NCBI GenBank assembly: GCA_013285915.1
Contig: JABDGS010000034.1
Location: forward strand, 1-35,553
DNA: 35,553 bases
Direction of reading: 5' to 3'
Origin: Bacteroidota bacterium
GTDB taxonomy: Bacteria; Bacteroidota; Bacteroidia; Chitinophagales; Chitinophagaceae
Shown: piece by piece, positions 16,332 through 22,846 of the stretch
Numbering within the stretch: position 1 is the stretch's first letter
How the letters are laid out: every line of letters begins with the position of its first letter
Program-made: the position numbers and the translations under genes
Notes under the pieces: model-generated
What the model was told of the DNA's origin: nothing
The model's input: the letters and a program-made list of their open reading frames with translations, nothing else
Databases searched by the model: none

Positions 16332-17168
16332 ATGGAACAACAACTTACTCAAATTGCTACACAAATACGGAGGGATATTGTACGAATGGTGCATGCAGTG
16401 CAAAGCGGCCACCCGGGGGGCTCATTAGGGTGTGCAGATTTTTTTACTGCACTTTATTTTAAGGTAATGGAGCACGACACTGCCTTTGCGATGGACGGGG
16501 TAAATGAGGATATATTCTTTTTGTCAAACGGGCATATTTCACCCGTTTTTTATTCAGCCCTTGCGCGAGCGGGCTATTTTGATGTTAAAGAGCTGGCCAC
16601 TTTTCGCAAAATAAACTCAAGGCTGCAGGGGCACCCTACAACACATGAGCACCTGCCCGGCATAAGGGTGGCAAGCGGTTCTCTTGGCCAGGGCATGAGC
16701 GTAGCTATTGGTGCGGCATTAGCTAAAAAGTATAATAACGATACACATATTGTATATTCCCTTCATGGCGATGGTGAATTGGATGAAGGGCAAAACTGGG
16801 AGGCCATAATGAGCGCCGCGCACTTTAAAGTAGATAATCTTATTGCTACCGTTGACTGGAATGGCCAGCAGATTGACGGGCCTACTGAAAAAATAATGAA
16901 CCTGGGTAACCTGCATGAAAAGTTTGCAGCATTTGGGTGGATAGTGCTTGATATGAACGGAAATGATATGGATGATGTAATTGCCGTGCTGGCAAAAGCA
17001 AAAGGCTTAACCGGGAAAGGGCAGCCTGTTTGTATTATGATGAAAACAATAATGGGCAAAGGGGTAGATTTTATGGAAGGCCATCATGAATGGCATGGCG
17101 TTGCCCCTAATGATGAGCAATTAGCGAAAGCCTTGGCACAATTACCTGAAACGCTGGGAGATTATTAG
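16332..17168 (+). CDS. transketolase, N-terminal subunit
   Basis: A 278-residue thiamine-diphosphate-binding half of a split transketolase. The N-terminal RMVHAVQSGHPGGSLG with the conserved His, the GQGMSVAIGAALA stretch, the ThDP/Mg motif HGDGELDEGQNWEA near residues 144-158 and the DWNGQQIDG loop are all present; the protein ends where two-subunit enzymes end. The pyrimidine-binding and C-terminal domains, supplied by a second subunit of about 310 residues usually encoded immediately downstream, are missing here: the next gene is on the opposite strand. A strong terminator at 17250-17277 shows the transcript ends without a partner gene. Confidence 0.93.
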   Translation: MEQQLTQIATQIRRDIVRMVHAVQSGHPGGSLGCADFFTALYFKVMEHDTAFAMDGVNEDIFFLSNGHISPVFYSALARAGYFDVKELATFRKINSRLQGHPTTHEHLPGIRVASGSLGQGMSVAIGAALAKKYNNDTHIVYSLHGDGELDEGQNWEAIMSAAHFKVDNLIATVDWNGQQIDGPTEKIMNLGNLHEKFAAFGWIVLDMNGNDMDDVIAVLAKAKGLTGKGQPVCIMMKTIMGKGVDFMEGHHEWHGVAPNDEQLAKALAQLPETLGDY

Positions 17169-17171
17169 GGC

Positions 17172-17200
17172 GTGAATCGTCAATCGTCAATTGTGAAATG
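17172..17200. repeat. short GTCAATC-phrase array
   Basis: Three near-tandem heptamer copies related to GTCAATC (GTGAATC, GTCAATC, GTCAATT) just after the transketolase stop. It is the same style of short-phrase array as in other gaps of this window. Confidence 0.4.
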
Positions 17201-17249
17201 CAGGAAACGACAAGTATTAGATTTTACAGGAATATTATTTTTTATAATT

Positions 17250-17277
17250 GGCCGGGTACCTCCCGGCCTCTTTTTTT
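17250..17277 (+). terminator. intrinsic terminator of the transketolase subunit gene
   Basis: GGCCGGG (17250-17256) pairs perfectly with CCCGGCC (17262-17268) around a 5-nt loop, followed by TC and seven T residues. It lies between two convergent genes. Confidence 0.88.
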
Positions 17278-17297
17278 ACACCGCCTCAAGCCTTTGT

Positions 17298-18518
17298 CTA
17301 ACTTTTTAACGAGAATTCCTGCACCGCAGCCTTGCGGCTTGGTATCCAGGATGCTAATATTGCCACCAGTGATACGGTCAGGGCGACCAGTAAAAAATCC
17401 TGTACATACATTTTAACAGGGTATGCATCAATAATAAAAGTGCCCCCTGTTAGCTTTACGAGCTTAAATTTAATTTGGGCCATGCAGATTAAAAATGCCA
17501 GCAGCATTCCGCTTATACAGCCAATACCGGCCAGCAAAAAGCCTTCATTTAGAAAAATATTCATAACGCGTGTTTCACTCGCGCCCATAGCTTTTAATAC
17601 TGCAATGTCCTTCTGCTTTTCAAGCACAAGCATGGTTAAAGCGCCTATCATATTAAAGGCGGCAACAACCAGTATAAGAGAAAGTATGGCAAATATGAAC
17701 CATTTTTCCAGTTGCATGGTTGTAAATAAACTTTGGTTTTGCTCAAGCCTGGTTTCAACCAAAAATTTACTCCCCAGCAGTTTTTGCAGGTCCTTTTTAA
17801 CTTGTTCACTTTTTTCCGGGTCCTGCAGGGCAAATTCTATACTTGTATATTCATCGGCCTTAAGGTCAAGCATATATTGTACAAAAGGCAGGTTTGTAAA
17901 GGTGTATTTATCATCAAAATCCTGCTGAACCATATAGGTGCCCGTAGCCGCAACATTGTAGCTGTGCATTGCATCCATGGTATTAAAATTGGTGGCCTTG
18001 CGGTTGGGCAAGTAAATAACAAGGTCGGGCGGGGTTTCAGCTACCGGGTTAGCGCCAACTGCGTTTTCAATACCTACACCCGATACAAATCCCGGTTTAT
18101 CGGTAGTACCCAATTCATATTTACCCCTTACAATGTGATTTGCAAGCCTGCTTACTTTTGTAAAATTTTCGTCCACACCTTTCAGGTAAATAACTGCATG
18201 GTATTGCCCGTTAACCAGCACCGCGCTTTCCTCAGCAACAAAGCTTAATGTACCTACCCCGTTTACTGACGATATTTTTTTTACATCGGCAGGCGTAATG
18301 GTAAAAAACTTACCCCGTGCAGGCATAATTTTCATATCTGCATAAAAATCGCTGTACAAGCCTTTTACAAGATCCTCAAAGCCATTAAAAACACTCAATA
18401 CTATTATCAGCGCAGCGGTAGCTACTGTAATGGCCAGTACGCTTATCCATGCTATAATATTAATTGCAGTGGTTGATTTTTTTGACTTGAAGTAACGCCA
18501 GGCAAAAAGTAGGTTCAT
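17298..18518 (-). CDS. LolC/LolE-type ABC transporter permease (FtsX family)
   Basis: A 406-residue permease with the MacB/FtsX topology: one N-terminal membrane helix (about residues 18-42, preceded by LLFAWRYFKSKKS), a large periplasmic domain of about 230 residues, and three C-terminal helices (about residues 272-400) with the FtsX motif KQKDIAVLKAMGAS. The N-terminal segment and length fit LolC/LolE, which extract lipoproteins from the inner membrane. The ATPase LolD is not adjacent. It follows rbfA by 164 nt in the same direction, and the spacer holds a GC-rich hairpin block that ends in a GGAGG Shine-Dalgarno six nucleotides before this ATG, unusual for the phylum. Confidence 0.88.
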   Translation of the reverse strand: MNLLFAWRYFKSKKSTTAINIIAWISVLAITVATAALIIVLSVFNGFEDLVKGLYSDFYADMKIMPARGKFFTITPADVKKISSVNGVGTLSFVAEESAVLVNGQYHAVIYLKGVDENFTKVSRLANHIVRGKYELGTTDKPGFVSGVGIENAVGANPVAETPPDLVIYLPNRKATNFNTMDAMHSYNVAATGTYMVQQDFDDKYTFTNLPFVQYMLDLKADEYTSIEFALQDPEKSEQVKKDLQKLLGSKFLVETRLEQNQSLFTTMQLEKWFIFAILSLILVVAAFNMIGALTMLVLEKQKDIAVLKAMGASETRVMNIFLNEGFLLAGIGCISGMLLAFLICMAQIKFKLVKLTGGTFIIDAYPVKMYVQDFLLVALTVSLVAILASWIPSRKAAVQEFSLKS

Positions 18519-18521
18519 GCA

Positions 18522-18590
18522 CGCCCTCCGAAACCACCTCCGCCCCCGTCCGCCTGGGCTATCCGGGCGGGCCGCCCTAAAGGGGGAACT
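18522..18590. repeat. GC-rich hairpin block upstream of the permease gene
   Basis: About 70 nt that are far richer in G and C than the surroundings. CCGCCTGG (18550-18557) pairs with CCGGGCGG (18563-18570) with one wobble, and CCCTAAAGGG follows. On the minus strand the block ends with GGAGG six nucleotides before the permease start codon. Its composition suggests an inserted element. Confidence 0.6.
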
Positions 18591-18682
18591 GTACGCTGGT
18601 TTTGTTTATTTACAGTTTCGTTTAAGCTCATATTACTTTAGGAAACGATTTCAAGTTACTTTTCATATTCGCCCTGCCTTAC

Positions 18683-19057
18683 TTATTCTGCTTCAGGCGA
18701 TGGCGGTGTGGCGTTCAGTCCTTTAAATATCTCTTCCATCTTAAACACATGGTCAAGCGTATCATCAAGGAAAAATTGAAGTACAGGTATGCGCCGTAAC
18801 TGGTGCTTTACCCTGCCAGCCAGTTCCCGTTTTATTTCCCATGCCTTATTTTCAATTATTTTCATGGCAGCTTTTTCGTCCTCAATTTTAAAAAGGCTAA
18901 GGTATATCCTTGCTTCAAGCAGGTCTGGGGTAATTTTTACTGAAGAAATAGATACCATTCCCCCGCTGATCATATTAAGCCCCAGTCTCCTGAAAATGTC
19001 ATTTAATTCTTCCTGTATTACACCAGCCACCTGGCGTTGACGTTTTCCTTCCTCCAT
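18683..19057 (-). CDS. rbfA: ribosome-binding factor A
   Basis: A 124-residue RbfA, the KH-like 30S maturation factor that acts late in 16S rRNA processing and cold adaptation. The N-terminal helix (RQRQVAGVIQEELNDIF), the strand VSISSVKITPDLLEARIYLSLF and the C-terminal RIPVLQFFLDDTLDHVFKMEEIF match the family, and the length is normal. It is divergent from the MsbA-like gene with only 67 nt between start codons, so both promoters overlap; TAATTTTA on the minus strand at 19079-19086 is a possible -7 element. The LolC/E-like gene follows downstream. Confidence 0.95.
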   Translation of the reverse strand: MEEGKRQRQVAGVIQEELNDIFRRLGLNMISGGMVSISSVKITPDLLEARIYLSLFKIEDEKAAMKIIENKAWEIKRELAGRVKHQLRRIPVLQFFLDDTLDHVFKMEEIFKGLNATPPSPEAE

Positions 19058-19087
19058 ATTCTAACATTTAATTGGGTGTAAAATTAG

Positions 19088-19095
19088 TTACTTTG
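19088..19095 (+). promoter_or_regulatory. possible -7 element for the MsbA-like gene
   Basis: TTACTTTG, one mismatch from TAnnTTTG, followed by C, ending 29 nt before the ATG at 19125. It abuts a candidate minus-strand -7 element for rbfA at 19079-19086, so the two promoters share the 67-nt gap. Confidence 0.35.
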
Positions 19096-19124
19096 CACGT
19101 TTAAACTGGATATATCTCAATTAC

Positions 19125-20948
19125 ATGAAGCGATTTTCACGAATCCTTTTCTACCTAAAAAGCCAAAAAAGGAATATTGCGCTATACATTCTCTTTATAA
19201 TTTTATCCATCATTTTCTCAACTGTTTCATTTGCAATAGTGCCCCAATTTTTACAGCTTATATTCAACCTGGAAAAGCCCGCCCAGGTTGAGCCTGTTTG
19301 GCATTTAAGCGCCGCCTCGCTGATGGAGCACATGAAATATTACCTAAGTTATGCTATTCACAGTTTTGGAGCGGTAAAGGCGCTTGGGACCATTTGCGGG
19401 CTTATAATAACGACGATCTTCCTGAAAAATATGTTTATTTATTTGTCTTACAGAACATTGTCGCCCATGCGTAACTATGTAATGACAAAGTTGCGCGGTG
19501 ACCTTTATGGTAAAATACTTGAACTGCCTATTGGCTTTTTTACCGAACAAAAAAAGGGTGACATCATCAGCCGGATGAGTAATGATGCCAACGAGGTTGA
19601 GTGGAGCGTTATGAGCACACTGGAGGCAATAATAACGCAGCCACTAACAATTATTTTTACGCTTACCATGCTTATTTTTATAAGCCCGAGGCTTTCGTTA
19701 TTCCTGCTGATACTTTTACCTGCGATGGGCTTTATTATTGGGCGTGTTAGCCGGTCGCTTAAAAAGCAGTCAACAGAATCGCAGCAAGAGTTAGGCACCC
19801 TAATGTCAATTCTTGATGAAACCCTTGGCGGGCTACGCATTATAAAAGCATTTAATGCGGAAAGGCTTATTGGCTCAAAATTTCACACTTCCAATACAAC
19901 TTTAAATCACATAAGGAATAAAATGAATTTCCGGCGTGATCTTGCTTCGCCGATGTCGGAATTTTTGGGTGTTATAGTTGTGTCTATCATCCTTTGGTTT
20001 GGTGGGACGCTGGTTTTAAACCACAATGCAGGGGGGCTTGATGCTACGGGTTTTATAACATACATGCTGTTATTTTATCAGATTATAAACCCTGCAAAAG
20101 CACTTTCCACTGCCTTTTACAATGCCCAAAAGGGCAGTGCCGCCATTGAACGCATCGAGGAAATTATTAAAGTTCCTCTTACAGTTAATGATAAACCTAA
20201 TGCCCAAACGCTAAAGGAATTTACCAAAAGCATTGAGTTTAGAAATGTAACTTTTGCCTACGATGATAAGGTGATACTTAAAAATATAAATCTTACCGTA
20301 AATAAGGGCCAAACAATTGCGCTGGTAGGCAGCAGCGGCGCTGGCAAAAGCACACTGGCTGACCTGGTGCCGCGCTTTCATGATGTTACAAGTGGCGAAC
20401 TGTTGATAGATGGGGTAAACATTAAAGATTTTTCGCTTTTCTCGGTACGCAACCAAATGGGCATCGTTACGCAGGAGCCTATTTTGTTTAATGATACCAT
20501 TGCCAATAATATTGCGCTTGGCCAGTTTGATATTGACCGCAGCAAGATTGAGGAAGCGGCACAAATTGCGAATGCCTACAATTTTATAACTCAAAAAGAG
20601 GGTGGGTTTGACAGCAATATTGGCGACAGGGGTAGCAAACTTAGTGGTGGTGAAAGGCAACGCCTTACCATTGCCCGTGCCGTACTAAAAAACCCACCAA
20701 TACTTATACTGGATGAAGCCACCTCATCACTTGACACCGAAAGTGAAAGGCTGGTACAGGATGCCATTAATAAAATGATGCAAAACAGGACCTCAATTGT
20801 TATTGCACACCGTCTTTCAACCGTACGCCATGCCGATGAAATTGTTGTATTACAGCAGGGCGAAATTGCCGAACGCGGCACCCATGAACAACTGATGGCC
20901 AGAGGAGGCATTTACAGAAGACTTGTAGACATGCAGGAAGTGAAGTAA
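19125..20948 (+). CDS. MsbA-like ABC exporter (membrane and ATPase domains fused)
   Basis: A 607-residue half-transporter of the type IV (B-type) ABC exporter family. Residues 1-330 form six membrane helices with the coupling-loop region GDIISRMSNDANEVE; residues about 365-605 are the nucleotide-binding domain with Walker A GSSGAGKST near residue 402, the Q-loop VTQEPILFND, signature LSGGERQ near residue 507, Walker B ILILDEATSSLD and the switch histidine in AHRLST. It works as a homodimer, most likely flipping lipid A core or another lipid, as MsbA does; drug export is the alternative. It is a single-gene unit, followed by the tandem repeat array. Confidence 0.9.
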   Translation: MKRFSRILFYLKSQKRNIALYILFIILSIIFSTVSFAIVPQFLQLIFNLEKPAQVEPVWHLSAASLMEHMKYYLSYAIHSFGAVKALGTICGLIITTIFLKNMFIYLSYRTLSPMRNYVMTKLRGDLYGKILELPIGFFTEQKKGDIISRMSNDANEVEWSVMSTLEAIITQPLTIIFTLTMLIFISPRLSLFLLILLPAMGFIIGRVSRSLKKQSTESQQELGTLMSILDETLGGLRIIKAFNAERLIGSKFHTSNTTLNHIRNKMNFRRDLASPMSEFLGVIVVSIILWFGGTLVLNHNAGGLDATGFITYMLLFYQIINPAKALSTAFYNAQKGSAAIERIEEIIKVPLTVNDKPNAQTLKEFTKSIEFRNVTFAYDDKVILKNINLTVNKGQTIALVGSSGAGKSTLADLVPRFHDVTSGELLIDGVNIKDFSLFSVRNQMGIVTQEPILFNDTIANNIALGQFDIDRSKIEEAAQIANAYNFITQKEGGFDSNIGDRGSKLSGGERQRLTIARAVLKNPPILILDEATSSLDTESERLVQDAINKMMQNRTSIVIAHRLSTVRHADEIVVLQQGEIAERGTHEQLMARGGIYRRLVDMQEVK

Positions 20949-20971
20949 GCGCCGCAGGCGCGAGGTTAATT

Positions 20972-21350
20972 GAACGCAGATTGAGCGGGTTTTCAAGATT
21001 TACAGGATCTTATCTGAGCAAATCTGCCCAATCCTGATAATCTGCGTTCAAATCACTTGCCAAGTCATAGAGGAACGCAGACTGGATGGATTTTCGGGAT
21101 TTACAGGATTTTATCTGAGCAAATCTGCCTAATCTGATAATCCGCGTTCAATCACTTGCCAAATCATAGAGGAACGCAGATTGGATGGATTTTCAAGATT
21201 TACAGGATCTTATCTGAGCAAATCTGCCCAATCCTGATAATCTGCGTTCAACTCACTTGCCAAATCATAGAGGAACGCAGACTGGATGGATTTTCGGGAT
21301 TTACAGGATTTTATCTGAGCAAATCTGCCTAATCCTGATAATCCGCGTTC
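20972..21350. repeat. four-copy palindrome-ended repeat array in A-B-A-B order
   Basis: Four units of 77-78 bp (20972-21049, 21073-21149, 21172-21249, 21273-21350) are separated by near-identical 22-23 bp spacers (TCACTTGCCAARTCATAGAG). In types A the ends are GAACGCAGATT and AATCTGCGTTC, exact inverted repeats; types B have GAACGCAGACT and AATCCGCGTTC. Units 1 and 3 share TCAAGATT, GGATCTTATC and CCCAATCC; units 2 and 4 share TCGGGATT, GGATTTTATC and CCTAAT. So a dimer of about 200 bp was duplicated. The array fills most of the 457-nt gap between the exporter and VOC genes, which has no gene. Confidence 0.92.
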
Positions 21351-21369
21351 AATTTATTCTACTCAAACC

Positions 21370-21404
21370 AATCCGCAATCTGCAATCGGGTAATCTGCAA
21401 TTGC
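21370..21404. repeat. short GCAATCT-phrase array
   Basis: Four near-tandem copies of a phrase like CGCAATC/TGCAATC/TGCAATT directly before the VOC gene stop codon, and after the larger repeat array. Confidence 0.45.
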
Positions 21405-21405
21405 A

Positions 21406-21753
21406 TCACGCTCCTTCTATCAACCCAATGGCATTTCCAAAGGGGTCAATTACAACAGCTACTTCAATAGGGCCACCCACATTTTGCACATCACTGTGTA
21501 CGGTTGCGCCTGAGGCTACAAGCTTTGCTACAACATTTCTTATATTGTCAACCGCCCAATAGGCCACACTTTGGTTGCCTTTGGTTACACCGGCCGCATT
21601 GGGGTCAAGGCCAAGCTCAAAGCCATTAATGTCAAACCCAACGTAAAAAGGCTCATCAAAGTATGGCCGAATGCCGGTAACAGCAGCATACCACTGTTTA
21701 GCTTTTTCTATATCATCTGTGTGATATATAACTGTTCTTAATTTTTTAAACAT
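21406..21753 (-). CDS. VOC-family (glyoxalase/bleomycin-resistance fold) protein
   Basis: A 115-residue single vicinal-oxygen-chelate domain built from two beta-alpha-beta-beta-beta modules. The likely metal ligands are His11 (VIYHTDDIE), Glu46 (FELGLD) and Glu113 (GLIEG), and the penultimate VIDPFGNAIGL motif is typical. Function within the fold (lyase, dioxygenase, resistance protein) cannot be assigned. It lies downstream of the ileS operon but is separated from it by a strong terminator and a second hairpin, so it is independently expressed. Confidence 0.88.
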   Translation of the reverse strand: MFKKLRTVIYHTDDIEKAKQWYAAVTGIRPYFDEPFYVGFDINGFELGLDPNAAGVTKGNQSVAYWAVDNIRNVVAKLVASGATVHSDVQNVGGPIEVAVVIDPFGNAIGLIEGA

Positions 21754-21796
21754 TGCAAATAGTTTTTATTAAGGTAAGATAGGTGAATATATTACA

Positions 21797-21821
21797 AAAA
21801 AGCTAAAATTATTAGCTTTTT
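21797..21821 (-). terminator. AT-rich hairpin, possible second terminator
   Basis: AAAAAGCTAA (21797-21806) and TTAGCTTTTT (21812-21821) form a perfect 10-bp stem around a 5-nt loop, with T-runs on both strands. It lies between the operon terminator at 21891-21918 and the VOC gene start, so it could act as a backup or as a leader structure. Confidence 0.4.
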
Positions 21822-21890
21822 ACTAACAATTACTAACGATAATGGTAAGGTGTTTGCGGCGGGCGCAACCATTAAATGCAAACATAAAAC

Positions 21891-21918
21891 AACAAAAGCT
21901 GCCCTGAGGGGGCAGCTT
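21891..21918 (-). terminator. intrinsic terminator of the ileS-dksA-like operon
   Basis: AAGCTGCCC (21896-21904) pairs with GGGCAGCTT (21910-21918) around a 5-nt loop; on the minus strand it is followed by a T-rich stretch (TTGTTGTTTT). It lies about 25 nt past the stop of the DksA-like gene. Confidence 0.85.
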
Positions 21919-21943
21919 AAATAATTTATATACTCTTACTGTA

Positions 21944-22840
21944 CTACTGTTCGTTGCTCGATTTTACCAGGCCAAGCTTAGCTTCAAGGCTAAGTGTGGC
22001 ATGGGGTACGGCACGCAGTCGGGCCTTATCAATAAGTTTACCTGTAACGCGGCAAATACCATATGTCTTATTCTCGATTCGAATAAGCGCCTTTTCAAGG
22101 TGGTCAATATACGTAATTTGACGGCTGGCCATTTGACTAAGCTGTTCGCGTTCCATGCTCATGCTTCCATCTTCCATGGTCATGTAACGGTTTTCGCTTT
22201 CGTCGCCACCCATTTCATCGGTACGGGTTATTAACCCCTGCAGGTAATTCAATTCTTTTTTCGCCGCATCAAACTTTTTTACAATAAGGTCTTTAAATTC
22301 TGCAAGGTCGGAATCATTATATCTAATCAAGGGATCGTTGTTTTTAGATGAATTTTGTCGTTGCTCCAAAGGTTTGTAATCAGGTGTATAGGGTACACTG
22401 GTTTTTATAGTGGTTTTGGGTATTTTAACTTCCTTAACCGGCTCAGGTTTCGGCTCTGGCTTTTTAACAACTGGCTGCGGTGCCGCAACTACAGGCGCTG
22501 GCGCCGGTTTCGGCGGAGCAGGTGCTGGTACTGGCTTTGCCGGTGCAGGTATTGATTTTGCCGGTGCTGCCTTTACCGGGGCAGCAACTTTAACGGGTGC
22601 CGGCGCATGTTTAGCAGCAGCGGGCTTTTCAGTTACTTTTTTGCTTACACTGTGGGGCGCGGGTTTTTTAGGGGCTGGTTTAACAGCGGCCTTTTTAGCT
22701 GCACTGTGCGAAACAGGCGCCGCTTTTTTTGCCGCAGGTTTTGCAGCCGCTTTTTTAGCGGGTGCCGGTGCAGCTTTTTTAGCCGCGTGTTTTGCAGCGG
22801 GCTTAACTGCTTTTTTTGGTGCAGGTTTTTTTGTGGCCAT
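21944..22840 (-). CDS. DksA/TraR-like protein with histone-H1-like N-terminal tail and degenerate zinc finger
   Basis: A 298-residue protein in two parts. Residues 1 to about 150 are a low-complexity Lys/Ala/Pro tail with repeated AAKKA, PAPAK and KPAPKK blocks, like bacterial histone-H1-like proteins. From about residue 165 on it is a DksA/TraR-family protein: a coiled-coil hairpin (FKDLIVKKFDAAKKEL, then YIDHLEKALIRIENKTYGIC) and the finger region. The four zinc cysteines of DksA (CxxC-x17-CxxC) read CxxT-x17-SxxA here, with exact spacing, so zinc cannot be bound in the usual way. The family acts on RNA polymerase with ppGpp; the tail suggests nucleic-acid binding (inference). It starts 6 nt after the ileS stop and is surely co-transcribed. 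Confidence 0.88.
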   Translation of the reverse strand: MATKKPAPKKAVKPAAKHAAKKAAPAPAKKAAAKPAAKKAAPVSHSAAKKAAVKPAPKKPAPHSVSKKVTEKPAAAKHAPAPVKVAAPVKAAPAKSIPAPAKPVPAPAPPKPAPAPVVAAPQPVVKKPEPKPEPVKEVKIPKTTIKTSVPYTPDYKPLEQRQNSSKNNDPLIRYNDSDLAEFKDLIVKKFDAAKKELNYLQGLITRTDEMGGDESENRYMTMEDGSMSMEREQLSQMASRQITYIDHLEKALIRIENKTYGICRVTGKLIDKARLRAVPHATLSLEAKLGLVKSSNEQ

Positions 22841-22846
22841 ACAACA

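Noticed and set aside
20972..21350. CRISPR array
   Set aside because: The repeats are 77-78 bp, the spacers are nearly identical to each other, and there are no cas genes.
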